From: Pseudo-nitzschia pungens
Taxonomy: Eukaryota; Bacillariophyta; Bacillariophyceae; Bacillariales; Bacillariaceae
Direction of reading: 5' to 3'
Assembly (NCBI GenBank): GCA_037355855.1
Contig: CM074768.1
Span: 992,001 to 1,056,000, forward strand
Length of the DNA stretch: 64,000 nt
In this document: piece by piece, positions 43,702 to 54,405 of the stretch
Layout of the letters: every line of letters starts with the position of its first letter
How positions within the stretch are numbered: position 1 is the first letter of the stretch
The notes under the pieces: generated by a model
Seen by the model: only the letters and a program-made list of their open reading frames with translations
What the model was told of the DNA's origin: nothing
Database searches by the model: none
Translations under genes and position numbers: made by a program

Positions 43702-44938
43702 AGGGAAGAAGACAAGGCGAGGAAACATCCGTATTGCACATACATTTTGTATTACAAAAGTCGAGTCTTTTACGACAATTGATTTTATTTCTTACTGTAA
43801 TGTTAACATTATATTATAATATCCAATCATTCTAATCAAAACGTGTTTTAATTGGCAAAGCTGTCAGTCCCCTCATCTGCACCTCTTCGGAACTTTGTTT
43901 CCGATCCGATGAATTAGACATTATATTTCTTTCGCACCTGCAGTATAAGTGATTGGACTACCGTACCTGGCTTTGAATCAATCTGTTCCTGACTTTATGG
44001 TCGAAAGATGAGTTTACAGTATTTCGAATTGCATCATCTTTTCCCTTACCCGTATCGCATGCGGATGCAAAAAATGATATAACATTCCTACTCATTCGTA
44101 TCCTTGCAAAACAAAATGGATTTGGGAAGGGAGCACCTACATCAGAATTCCTCAAGGTGTCAGACAAGGTAAGCCCTGGCTGGGCAAGAGAATTTCAGAT
44201 ACCCATCCTATGAGGGAGTCCAAGAGATAGAGCGATCCATCCCCGTTGGTAATGTCTGTCAGAGTGCTTCGGTGGAAGGAGGACGAATCACAGTTTTTTT
44301 GCCATCCGGTAGAGTTGAAAAATTTTGTTCAGACATGGGAGTCTCAAACAGCCGCCGGAAATTGAAACGTCTGGTAACTACATTTCCTTGTTACTCGCAA
44401 GTGGGGGACATGTCGTTATGACGCCCCCAACCGAGAAGAGACACAAGGCAGTGGCTACAAGTGAGAGTTAATGAATTAATTAATAGACGTATTTAAATAA
44501 CTTTAATATACAAGCTAGAGTTAAACAATTTCAACACCATGATGGAACTCGGATGCGAATGCGGGCAAAAGGTGTCACGGTTTCCGTATGAAGACTTGCA
44601 GTGTGCAGAGAATGGATGCTGACTCTTATTTCAAGGACTAAAGAAAGTTTATTACTAAACACAATGAAATTTATTTATTTGGTTTTCCGTCCATTTTAAG
44701 GATCGTTTTCGATGTAGGTTATGAGAATCCAAAAACCCTTCCTTGTATTTCTTCGTCGAGGGAAACAATGGATCCACGTCACATCCACTTCTTGATCATC
44801 ACCAGTAAACAAATATTAGAACCACGTCGAATAAATGGGAAAAGGCGGAACAAACTGATTTACGACTTCTTCGCGTCAAAATTCATTCATTCGTTCACCA
44901 TGTCCCGTCCTCATGTGGTTGTCGTTGCTACCAAATGT
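43702..44938. other. Intergenic, no gene seen
   Basis: AT-rich, without open frames of interest. Lies between convergent genes and so contains both 3' ends. Confidence 0.5.
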
Positions 44939-45725
44939 TTACTCTTCGTACGAAATATCAACAGTGATTTCTCCATTGGCACTCAACAAGTTGAAGTCGA
45001 CGGTCTTCTCGAAGCGCTTGGGCGAGGAAGTAATGTCCTCGTGCTCGAGCTTGATCTTGCATTTTCCTGCCTTGTCGTCACTTGAACCAACGTCGGCATC
45101 CATTACACGCAGGGACAAAACCATGTTGTCGAGAGTTGGGATGTTGAAAGTGAAGGTCTCGTCCCACACGGGGTTAAGGTCTCCCGACTTGGTGGAGGTC
45201 TTTTGGTATCCGTAGTCGACATCACGAATCTGAAGCGAATCAACGAAAATTTTAAAAGAACATGAGAAATGACCGAGACAAGACAACATAGCGTAGGCGA
45301 GAAAGTTTGCGTGGAACCACAAACAACGGTTCTTGTATGAAACAAAACGACTCATGAAGGGAACCACCGGTATGGATTGTGCCTTATGTCACCGACCCAC
45401 TCAAACTCAGAATAGCTATTGGGCCGTTCACTCTGCCATATGAATTTCATGCAAAACTTACCAAGTTGTCTTGTTCGAGTTCTACGAACAAGGGATCGAG
45501 AGTATCATGTCAGGAACCGAGTCGGAAATGTTAGACAGTTAATGTTGTCGGGGTTTGTTTGACTTAAACTCCTTGGATCCGAAATTCAGAAGACATAGCA
45601 AAACGTGACAACACAAGGCGGACACCCCTGGACTTACCAAGCTTAACGTAAGCATCCGTCTTTCCCAGCAGATCCTTATCAGCCAAGTTGGTGGCCTTGA
45701 CAACGGTGACAGTGAGAACGCCCAT
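44939..45725 (-). CDS. Single C2-domain protein, three exons including a 20-nt microexon
   Basis: Exons on the minus strand: 45725-45638 (88 nt), 45481-45462 (20 nt), 45229-44939 (291 nt, ends TAA). All junctions are GT-AG and the sum is 133 codons (132 residues). Start MGVLTVTVVKATNL is a typical C2 beta strand; DKDLLGKTDAYVKL follows. The microexon supplies LEQDNL in the second strand, and the third exon gives DLNPVWDETFTF and VMDADVGSSDDKAG. Candidate Ca2+ ligands are Asp in DKDLLGKTD and VMDADVGSSDD. C2 domains bind phospholipid, often with Ca2+. Being a lone domain, it may act as a soluble membrane-recruited protein. Without the microexon, the conserved second strand would be incomplete. 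Confidence 0.85.
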
Positions 45726-46611
45726 GTTGAATGTTTTTTGTTTGGGAAATAGATTAGTTGCGGAAGTTGACTTCTTTGAAGCTTCTGGTTCTTGGATTGT
45801 GAGAATGTGCAAATGACTATCCGAGAAGAAAAAAGGGCGAAGAAAGATATTATTTTCTCGTTTCGATCGAGTGAAACGACGAGACACGTTCGAAAGCATC
45901 AAAGATTGTGTCGGGGTAAGATCAACCAGTAAGGCTTACTTCGTTCTTCAGTAACGAGCTGTACGTTGGGATTTACGTAGACGGAGTCTTTCGAAATAAA
46001 TATGAAGTATCTACCGGAAACGAACAGATTTGATTGGTCCATTTTCTTGTATCTCAGTCGTGTGGCGTATTATTTCTCGGAGTCTAATGATGAAAGATTT
46101 TCCGAATAACCTTACCAGTATTACGTAATGCTACCGTCAGTTACTCGTAAATGGTGCATACAGTTTTACGGGAAGACCCCTCAGTTGATCAGAGTATGCA
46201 GTCGTGGAAAAAAAATTCAATATCGTTCGTGGTTCAGAAAAACCAACGGTTCGTTGTCGTTGAAATCCGTCGCTAACAATTGCAAGCAATCGCAAGTATC
46301 ATGATTATTGAAGACGATGTTGATTCTCATTCCACACAACGAAGCAATACATAGCTGCGCCCTGTTAAAATAAAGTCCCTTGAGCCGGCATTGAAGATGA
46401 ATCCAATTTTCATCTAATCAGAACTGAATTTGTAACATTCAATTGTAATACACGGAATTTCAAAAGCGAGACCCAAAGTTCAGATTGAATTGACACTACC
46501 GTAATTACGCAGTAAAATCTTACTACGTACTACTTACATGTATCATGAGAACTCTACTCATGCAAGTCTGAATCGTTAGGGGACTCTACGGTACGTTACT
46601 ACGAAATTCGT

Positions 46612-46685
46612 AACAGCTGTCCTCCGGTCAAGGTACAAATTACAGTAGTACATTACATTGGAACGGGGAAAAACGGACAGCTGTT
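46612..46685. repeat. Small terminal-inverted-repeat unit, copy 1 (74 bp)
   Basis: AACAGCTGTCC at 46612-46622 is inverted at 46675-46685. A related unit follows at 46787-46872. Flanks are similar in both (TACGAAATTCGTA before, AGGAACTTT after). Confidence 0.7.
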
Positions 46686-46786
46686 AGGAACTTTCAAACT
46701 TTGTAGTAACTTACCGTAACCTTACTGAGTACAGAACTGAGAACGGTAGGTTAAGATTGTGATCGTAACCTTAGTACGAAATTCGT

Positions 46787-46872
46787 ATCAGCTGCCCTCC
46801 GGTCCACGTACAAATAATTAGGACATTGGTAAGGTTACCAGGTAAGGTCACGTAGAAAAACGGACAGCTGTT
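46787..46872. repeat. Small terminal-inverted-repeat unit, copy 2
   Basis: Left end ATCAGCTGCCC is diverged, right end GGACAGCTGTT matches copy 1 exactly; interior similar but interrupted by GTAAGGTTAC-type sequence. Confidence 0.6.
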
Positions 46873-48582
46873 AGGAACTTTGTACAGTAATGTAGTAATC
46901 TTACTACTACTTTTCGCTCTTTCTTCAACTACTTCGTACTACAGTACATGGAATTTCAAAAGCGAGACCCAAAGTTCAGATTGAATTGACAATACGTACA
47001 TGTATTATGAGAACTCTACTACTGATGCAAGAAGTCTGAATCGTGATCGTAACCTTACTTCGTGTACTACTTTTCGCTCTTGTTCTTCTTTGTTTCTTCT
47101 TGTTGATTCAGTCAACAAGTCATAGTAGTGATCACTAAGTATTATTTTTCTAACAAGCTCCACTCCAACGATCACTACCAGTACCATATCACTGTATTCA
47201 TCTTCATTCCAATTAGCCATCTATTCTGGTCTGATGTGGAATTCTAATTAGACACTGAGGTTGCATTCAGATTTTCAATCTAGTTTTGTAAGATGGCAAG
47301 GAGCAAGTTTTCTTGAGTCCTGGTGGGAATGACCTACTAACAGTCAAAGAATTTTAGTCCTACGTACTCTCCTGGACTCAAATGTGTGATGAACAAAATG
47401 AGTAAAAAAACTAGTGTTCAGTTACAAGTGGGATTACTGAACTCTTTTGATGGAATAATAGTTTAATTGGCTTTTTCAAACAAGTATGCTAGTACTAGTA
47501 ATTCTAGTAGTAACAAAAATGTCTCCAGCAATTTTAACAGGACATACTATTGCACTTGCATACAAAATCTGAACCAGCTTCACCATGAATTATACACAAC
47601 TCTACCTTTTCTAAACTACTACTAAAATTATAGAAAGCAACTACTAGTGCTACTACTAATACTACTAATAGTATGTTGCACAACTTGTAGCAGTCTTTGG
47701 CATTGGTAATAGTACTGGATACAGGATTCCAGAAAATCTTAGTTTCTGAAGCAGCAGAAAAAGAAAAACAGACTGGTGGGGGAACTGGGAAACCAAAATT
47801 CATGCAATATTAACAATATGAAAAGGGCAGCTTGTGCAGTGTTATTATCACAAAAGTGGATTCTTGATTCTGTTACCAATTCAATGATTTCACAACACAT
47901 TGTATTTTGGTTCCTGACATGGGCCTCCTAAGGATGAAGATGAAGGCATCAACAAGAATGACATTGCACTCTCCAGCTGTGAAGATATCCAAGATGCTAT
48001 GGACTGTGCTAAGGCTCCTGTGTAGGGAACTGTACTGAGGCTACAGGTATTAACCTCCAGTAACTGCCTACAAGGTGCTAAGCTGTTTGCTCAACACTTA
48101 GCAACAGGCTTAGCAACAGGCTTATTCAAAGGTGCTATGGGGTGCTAACACCAAGTGACCAGGGTCCTCGTGGAGGATTTATACCAGTTACAAGAAGGAC
48201 CCAGGTATAGCACCACCGCTAGCACACTGTAGTAGCATAGTGCTACAAGGTTAAGGTTGCTACTTTTATGAGATAGTTGGTATGCTAACATACTATGCTA
48301 CCATAGTATGCTACCGTTGGGCTGCGGTCATTTGTGTACAATATGTACTATAACCGGATACCCAGCCCATGCAGTGATAAGCAAGCAACTAAGCGAGTGC
48401 GCTAGCAATGCGAGCTAGCACAGCACACGAATAAGACCGCTCACTAAATGCTACTCCGAGTGCTACCCATACAATGATACAGTACTGAACCTACAGAGCT
48501 GTACAATACTGTACAGCGCTGTATAGTGCTAAGTGTTATTATACGAGACAGCGAAGCAAGCTGTCACACCAGAGCTGAGCTG

Positions 48583-48587
48583 CACTC
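48583..48587. other. Target site duplication CACTC of gypsy element 1
   Basis: CACTC before the 5' LTR and again at 54183-54187 after the 3' LTR. Removing the element and one copy restores the LTR hairpin region. Confidence 0.85.
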
Positions 48588-48845
48588 TGTGACGGGCTAG
48601 TGTAACTAGCAGTCACGATTAAATAATTAACCGAATCCCACATACGAGCTGACCGGTGTTTGAATATAAATATTCAAACTGTACGCCGGACGCTCCAACA
48701 ATGCATGTGCGCCGTTATTCAAATAGTAGCAAGGCGCGCTCGTGTGTATTCAAACGTTCACACGAAAACTGAAATGCTCTTTTAGGAGTTAACGATTAGT
48801 CACAATTTTTCATACTACTCCGAAATTCTACTCTAGACCGTAACA
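48588..48845 (+). repeat. 5' LTR (258 bp) of gypsy element 1
   Basis: Matches 53925-54182. Followed directly by CAGTAATTACTG, a perfect 12-bp palindrome shared with gypsy element 2. Confidence 0.92.
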
Positions 48846-48958
48846 CAGTAATTACTGTTTGTGCTTTACAGTAGAAACAGTAGAACTCAGTACTGAATTC
48901 AAGCCAAACCCCCCCTTATCCTCAACAAAACAAGCACCTTGTATCTCCAACAAGCAAC

Positions 48959-49996
48959 ATGGCAGGTATCTACAGAGATCCCCCCATCACCTATAAGAGC
49001 TCCTTCGATCGAACCAAGCCCAAGCTCTTCACCCTGTATAACGTCGACGATGATCGAACCGACAGCATGAAGGTCCCTCTGTTTACGGAGACAGGAGGAC
49101 TCGAAGAACTGCTCTTTGTGGAGGAGTCCTTTCGAAACGCCGCTAAGCTCCTAAGACTTCCCACAGAGATATATCTAACCCACTTCAGCCGATGCCTTAC
49201 TACAGACGCGCAGAGCAAGTGGAATGACATGATAAAGGACCCACTGGATCCAGAAGAATACCAATACGAACAAGAAGAGATTGGAGGATACGAACAGGCC
49301 TTCCTTGACTTCACCAAGCTCTACTGCAATGCCAGAGACGCCAGAGACATCATGCATACTTATCTCAGAAGCCCCGAATGCAGGAAGACGCCATCAGTCA
49401 CCTGCAAAGAACACGCAGATCGAATCCTTATCCTCATGAAATATACTCAGAAATTAGATGGGAGCAGCGCTCCCCTCTCAAGAGTGGAGAAACTCACCAT
49501 TCTCCTCCACTCCTTCCCATCTTCATGGATAGAGAGCTATGGAATCATCCACAGTGGAATTCAAGAAGACACCACAGTACAGCACATCGTCGATCACATG
49601 AGCTGCCACGAGCGCCAAGCCAACAAAAAGAGCAACAAAAATAACAACAAACAGCAGAAGCGCTCGAACAATTCCAACAGCGATAACAACAGCAACTCGC
49701 GCAAACGCAACTCGCATAACCACAAGGGCAACAACAACAAGAAGAAATCCAACCCTTGTAGGATCCCCGGTCACAACCATGATTGGTCGGAGTGCTCGAA
49801 GAACAAGTACTCCAAGAACTACAACAAGCCTCCTCACTCCAAACAACCTGAGACCTTTCACACCCAAGCTCACCTGGTCTCCGGAAGCAATGAAGCCTTC
49901 CAAGCCCATATGAGAGCAGCCATGGAATCATACCACACTGCTCATGGAGGCCGGACCGAAAGAAATATCGATGGGGAACTCGTATGGCTCCCCTGA
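48959..49996 (+). CDS. Ty3/gypsy Gag (element 1)
   Basis: 345 residues from ATG 48959 (MAGIYRDPPITYKSS). The N-terminal two thirds are helical capsid-like sequence (FLDFTKLYCNARDARDIMH). A Asn/Lys/Ser-rich basic stretch follows, for RNA binding, then a short Cys-His knuckle CRIPGHNHDWSEC. The C-terminus is GELVWLP before UGA (49994-49996). The frame continues open into pol without a shift. Highly similar to the Gag at 58945. Confidence 0.9.
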   Translation: MAGIYRDPPITYKSSFDRTKPKLFTLYNVDDDRTDSMKVPLFTETGGLEELLFVEESFRNAAKLLRLPTEIYLTHFSRCLTTDAQSKWNDMIKDPLDPEEYQYEQEEIGGYEQAFLDFTKLYCNARDARDIMHTYLRSPECRKTPSVTCKEHADRILILMKYTQKLDGSSAPLSRVEKLTILLHSFPSSWIESYGIIHSGIQEDTTVQHIVDHMSCHERQANKKSNKNNNKQQKRSNNSNSDNNSNSRKRNSHNHKGNNNKKKSNPCRIPGHNHDWSECSKNKYSKNYNKPPHSKQPETFHTQAHLVSGSNEAFQAHMRAAMESYHTAHGGRTERNIDGELVWLP

Positions 49997-50034
49997 CTCC
50001 AAGGCTCCAAGCCTTCAAAGAAGCCCCGGGCTTC
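49994..50034 (+). promoter_or_regulatory. Candidate UGA readthrough signal, gypsy element 1
   Basis: UGA-CUC followed by a hairpin AAGGCT-CCA-AGCCTT (50001-50015) and a second, GAAGCC-CCG-GGCTTC (50020-50034). UGA-CU is the leakiest known readthrough context in eukaryotes. Pol is in frame directly downstream with no ATG until well inside it. Confidence 0.65.
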
Positions 50035-53000
50035 AACAAAACCAGCAATCACCTTGCCTCCGGCTCCCCAGGAACTGGATGCCAGCACAGCCCTGCTGTC
50101 TGGGATGACGCATGGAGGAGATCTCCCAGATAAAGAGGGGAAGGAACCTACAGGATGGAGTATTCCTGTTGAAAGCTCAGCAAAGCCTGCAAACGCAGCA
50201 AAAACAATTGTTCGGACCATCCTACAGGATATATCGAACTCGGATCTGAATCGATCCAAGGGTACAACAGACGCATCAGCATCGATCAACGCGATCGATC
50301 GAAATAGAACAGCAGCAGCAACAAAAGGACCAACCTTGTCCCTGACAAGAAATTGGTCTACCGGTACAGCAAAAAATTTCTATTGCAATCCCGGAAACTC
50401 CAAAGACTACACCAAAGGAGGTGCGCTGGAGCAAAATTATTTAAAGCTGCTGTCGACTGCTGGAAATACAACCAAAAATACAGCAGAACAGGCATCGAAT
50501 AAGAGCAACGTGGCTCCTATTCTTCTAACCAACGTACAGTACATACAAGGCATCCCTCTCAAAGCAAGACCACTACTAGCCCTGCTAGACAGTGGGTCCT
50601 CCGGAACACTAATCAACAAGAGAGCACTACCATTCGGAACCATACCAACCAGAAGCAACCATCAGGTTCTAACCACTACAGCAAATGGAACCTTCGATAC
50701 TACAGAATACATCACGATGAAGAACATCAAGTTACAAGAGTTTGGCAACTACACCATCGACCTACAAGATGCAAGGCTCTTCCACTCCCCCAACTGCAGA
50801 TACGATCTCATACTAGGCAGAGACTTCCTCCACCTGGCACAGATCAATCTCCTATTCAAAGAAGGAGCAGTTCAGTGGATGGACAGAACCATTCCCATGA
50901 AGGATACATCCCTATACCATGAAACCGATTACACCATGCTCATGGAAGAACTCGAAGATGCCGAACTCTTTGCTGATGATCTCTCATTTGCCAATCCATA
51001 CAAGTCCAAGGTCATCCTCGATCGAGCCTACCAAGAAACAGATCCATCTACAGTGGCACAGCAGCAGTCCCACATGTCTAAACAAGAGCAGCAGCAGTTC
51101 CAAGCAATACTAAACAAGTACCCGAACGTCTTCAATGGGGAACTCGGCAAGTACCCACACAAGCAAATCTCTCTCAGACTGAAGCCCGGATCCAAGCCCA
51201 TACACAAGAAGCCTTATCCAGTTGCATACAAAAGAGAAGACCTATTCAAAAGGGAGCTCCAGAATCTTTGTAATGATGGAGTACTCAAAAGATGCACCGG
51301 ACCAGCTGAATGGGCGTTCCCAACCTTCATAGTACCAAAGAAAGACAACAGAGTCAGATGGGTATCAGACTTCAGAGAACTCAATGAACTACTTGAAAGA
51401 CGTCCTTATCCAATCCCCCGGATACAGGATATCATGAACAAGAGGGGCAAGTACACCCACTTCACCAAGATTGACTTGTCCATGCAATACTACTGCTTTG
51501 AACTGGATGACGCAAGCAAGAAGCTCTGTACCATAGTAACTCCATATGGTTGCTATGAATATCAAAGACTACCAATGGGTGTCAAAGTCTCTCCAGATGT
51601 TGCCCAGCAACTAATGGAAGATATCCTACAAGACACTGATTGCACTGTTTATATCGATGACATTGGCATCTGGACCAATGGATCCTTTGACCTCCACATG
51701 AAAACCATTGACAAGGTCTTAGACCGGCTCAACCAAAATGGACTTAAATGCAATCCACTCAAATGTGACTGGGCTGTACAAGAGACTGACTTCCTTGGAT
51801 ACTGGATGACTCCCACTGCAGTCAAGCCATGGCGCAAGAAGATAGAAGCCATCCTACACATGGACCGGCCCAGAACTGTGACCCAAGTCAAGTCCTTTCT
51901 AGGAGCAGTAGGATATTACAGAGATATGTGGCCTCGCAGATCTCATGTCCTGGCTCCTCTATTTGACATAACAGGGACCCCCAAGACAACTCCTCAAGCA
52001 GCCGTCATCAAAGGCAAACAAAGGAAAGCCCCTTCAGCTTTCACTTGGGGACCTGCTCAAGACAAAGCCTTTCAAGAAATGAAAGCCATGGTGGCAGCAG
52101 ATGCGCTGAACACCTATCCAGACCTTAACAAGCCCTTTGAACTGTACACGGACGCCTCCGACCTGCAACTAGGTGCTGCCATACTACAGGATGGCAAGCC
52201 CATTGCATACTGGTCCAAGAAACTAACTGATGCCCAAAAGAACTATACTACAATGGAGAAAGAACTCCTAGCCATAGTACTCTGCTGCAAAGAGTACAGA
52301 AAGATGCTCCTCGGTGGAGTCATCAACGTATACACCGACCATAAGAACCTTACGTTCAGAACCCTATCGGTCCAACGAGTCCTCCGGTGGAGACTATTCC
52401 TTGAAGAATTTGGTGTCAACCTCACCTATGTCGAAGGCAAGAAGAATGTTCTTGCTGATGCCTTCTCCAGGCTCCCCCGGATGGATCCACCTACTGTGGG
52501 GAAGAAAGAAGCCCTTGGTAAGGGCACTCTTATTGATTTTCTGAAACTTGAAGTCCCCAAGCAAGATGAAGAACTGTTTCTAGCAGAGTTCCCGAACCTA
52601 TTTCAGCACTTATGCAATGACGCAGATCAGGAATTACACTCCTGCCTGCTGAACAATGAGTGTCTTATTAACCTACCAAACAACCAGGATCTACAATGCC
52701 CGGTTAACTACTCCAACATCTATCTCCATCAACAAAAGGATCCAACCATCAAGTTCAAGATTCAATCCAAGGCCTTCTTCTACCAAGAACTAGAAGGCAA
52801 TAGTATACTCTGCTACGCAAACCAATCCAATCCCGAATGCTGGAGAATCTACATCCCAGCATCCCTCACCAATGATACCATCAAATGGTATCACCTCCTG
52901 TTGGGTCATTGTGGATCCACCAGATTACATCAAACTATATCAGCCCGCTTCTACGCTGACAACTTAACCAGCCTATGCAAGTCCTACATATGTCCAGACC

Positions 53001-53893
53001 ACTGCATCAAATACAAGAACCAGCAAACTAAATATGGCAAACTACCACCGAAAGAAGCCCCCCTAGCACCATTCAACGAGGTGCATGTGGATTTGATAGG
53101 CCCATGGAAAATAACAGCGCAGGGCAAGAACTACAACTTCAAAGCCCTAACCTGCATTGATCCGGTAACTAACCTCCTAGAAATTATCCGGATCAGAGAC
53201 AAGTCCTCCCAGCATATATCAGACCAATTCAAAAACTGCTGGCTATCAAGATACCCAAGACCTATCAAGTGTATCCATGATAATGGTGGTGAGTTCTTAG
53301 GAGCTGAATTTCAAACTACCCTCAAGCAGTATGGAATTCACTCAGTTCCTACAACAGTAAAGAACCCCCAGTCAAATGCCATATGCGAGCGCGTCCACCA
53401 TACAGTGGCTGATATCCTACGAGTCCTTGTGCATGTTAATCCTCCACAAGCAAATACCAGAGCCAGTCAGCTCATGGATAATGCTCTCGCGACTTGCATG
53501 CATGCTTCCAGATGCGCTGTTAATGCTGCCTTACAGGCATCCCCTGGATCCCTTGTATTCAATCGGGACATGCTGATAGATTTGCCCTTAACCTCCAACC
53601 TAATGGCACTACAACAGCTAAGACAGCAGGGGATTAATAAGGCTCTACTCAGAGACAATGCCAAGCGCAAGGAACATATCTTTCAACCCAACGACAAGGT
53701 ATGGATGCAAGAACCGGACCCGGACAAGCTACAGCCAAGACAAACTGGACCCTTCTTGATCCAGCAAGTCAACGAGAATGGCACAGTTAAATTGCAGAAA
53801 GCCCCCTCAATAGTGGAAACAGTGAACATCCGAAAGCTGACCCCCTACAAGGAACCGGAGTCGGAATCAACGGCCATTCACTGGTCAACTTAG
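49997..53893 (+). CDS. Ty3/gypsy Pol (element 1): protease, RT, RNase H, integrase
   Basis: Frame open from just after the gag UGA to TAG 53891; the first marked start-like codon is TTG 50054, so the protein is probably made as a Gag-Pol fusion. Protease has LLDSGSSGTL (about 50585). RT has FPTFIVPKKD, VYIDDIGIW (YIDD at about 51650). RNase H has LYTDASDLQLGA (about 52143). Integrase has an HHCC region (LLGHCG...CPDHC, about 52900-53010), HVDLIGPW (about 53088), HDNGGEF (about 53278) and ICERVH (about 53385), then a GPY/F-type module (QTGPFLIQQ). The order PR-RT-RH-IN is that of Ty3/gypsy. No internal stop. The copy looks intact. Confidence 0.92.
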   Translation, partial: LQGSKPSKKPRASTKPAITLPPAPQELDASTALLSGMTHGGDLPDKEGKEPTGWSIPVESSAKPANAAKTIVRTILQDISNSDLNRSKGTTDASASINAIDRNRTAAATKGPTLSLTRNWSTGTAKNFYCNPGNSKDYTKGGALEQNYLKLLSTAGNTTKNTAEQASNKSNVAPILLTNVQYIQGIPLKARPLLALLDSGSSGTLINKRALPFGTIPTRSNHQVLTTTANGTFDTTEYITMKNIKLQEFGNYTIDLQDARLFHSPNCRYDLILGRDFLHLAQINLLFKEGAVQWMDRTIPMKDTSLYHETDYTMLMEELEDAELFADDLSFANPYKSKVILDRAYQETDPSTVAQQQSHMSKQEQQQFQAILNKYPNVFNGELGKYPHKQISLRLKPGSKPIHKKPYPVAYKREDLFKRELQNLCNDGVLKRCTGPAEWAFPTFIVPKKDNRVRWVSDFRELNELLERRPYPIPRIQDIMNKRGKYTHFTKIDLSMQYYCFELDDASKKLCTIVTPYGCYEYQRLPMGVKVSPDVAQQLMEDILQDTDCTVYIDDIGIWTNGSFDLHMKTIDKVLDRLNQNGLKCNPLKCDWAVQETDFLGYWMTPTAVKPWRKKIEAILHMDRPRTVTQVKSFLGAVGYYRDMWPRRSHVLAPLFDITGTPKTTPQAAVIKGKQRKAPSAFTWGPAQDKAFQEMKAMVAADALNTYPDLNKPFELYTDASDLQLGAAILQDGKPIAYWSKKLTDAQKNYTTMEKELLAIVLCCKEYRKMLLGGVINVYTDHKNLTFRTLSVQRVLRWRLFLEEFGVNLTYVEGKKNVLADAFSRLPRMDPPTVGKKEALGKGTLIDFLKLEVPKQDEELFLAEFPNLFQHLCNDADQELHSCLLNNECLINLPNNQDLQCPVNYSNIYLHQQKDPTIKFKIQSKAFFYQELEGNSILCYANQSNPECWRIYIPASLTNDTIKWYHLLLGHCGSTRLHQTISARFYADNLTSLCKSYICPDHCIKYKNQQTKYGKLPPKEAPLAPFNEVHVDLIGPWKITAQGKNYNFKALTCIDPVTNLLEIIRIRDKSSQHISDQFKNCWLSRYPRPIKCIHDNGGEFLGAEFQTTLKQYGIHSVPTTVKNPQSNAICERVHHTVADILRVLVHVNPPQANTRASQLMDNALATCMHASRCAVNAALQASPGSLVFNRDMLIDLPLTSNLMALQQLRQQGINKALLRDNAKRKEHIFQPNDKVWMQEPDPDKLQPRQTGPFLIQQVNENGTVKLQKAPSIVETVNIRKLTPYKEPESESTAIHWST

Positions 53894-53924
53894 TAAGCAG
53901 GCTTCGTCTAATCATGAGGCACTA

Positions 53925-54182
53925 TGTGACGGGCTAGTGTAACTAGCAGTCACGATTAAATAATTAACCGAATCCCACATACGAGCTGACCGGTGTTTGA
54001 ATATAAATATTCAAACTGTACGCCGGACGCTCCAACAATGCATGTGCGCCGTTATTCAAATAGTAGCAAGGCGCGCTCGTGTGTATTCAAACGTTCACAC
54101 GAAAACTGAAATGCTCTTTTAGGAGTTAACGATTAGTCACAATTTTTCATACTACTCCGAAATTCTACTCTAGACCGTAACA
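53925..54182 (+). repeat. 3' LTR (258 bp) of gypsy element 1
   Basis: Appears identical to the 5' LTR. Preceded by AATCATGAGGCACTA, also found before the 3' LTR of element 2; it is only weakly purine-rich. Confidence 0.92.
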
Positions 54183-54405
54183 CACTCAGCTCCCTCCACT
54201 ATTCTTCTTCCACATAAAATAAACACCTATCATGCTCTCCCCTTTTGATGATCCCTTTTGTACCTCTAGGGGAGTATCCTTGTAGTAACTGAGTGTATGC
54301 AATAGCGTTTGAACAGTATCCTCTGTAGTCTCACAATTTGCCAGCACTCCGTGCTGTCCTGTTGTTAATGCTCTCCTATTGCTGATGGGCAAATATCATT
54401 ACACA

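Larger units (their letters stand above)
45726..47979. other. Intergenic, rich in small diverged repeats
   Basis: No gene seen. A 43-bp sequence (starting GGAATTTCAAAAGCGAGACC) occurs at 46454 and 46949. Two small inverted-repeat units lie between them and are listed separately. Decamer copies at 46716-46725, 46829-46838 and 47049-47058. Confidence 0.6.
48588..54182 (+). mobile_element. Complete Ty3/gypsy-type element 1 (5.6 kb)
   Basis: Two 258-bp LTRs (TGTGACGGGC ... CGTAACA) that look identical, a CACTC target duplication, intact gag and pol in one frame separated by a UGA stop. Everything needed for activity appears present. A closely related second element starts at 58478. Confidence 0.93.
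47980..54405 (+). mobile_element. Diverged copia-type solo LTR, split by a gypsy element
   Basis: 47980-48587 and 54188-54405 align in order with the 928-bp LTR at 17648: start TGAAGATATCCAAG, ...AAGGCTCCTGTGTAGG..., GAGCTGAGCTGCACTC at the break, then AGCTCCC..., ACACCTATCATG, TACCTCTAGGG, CAATTTGCCAG, and end ATTACACA. No internal copia sequence flanks it, so it is a solo LTR, left by recombination. The 5.6-kb gypsy element at 48588-54182 sits in its right third. Confidence 0.8.
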
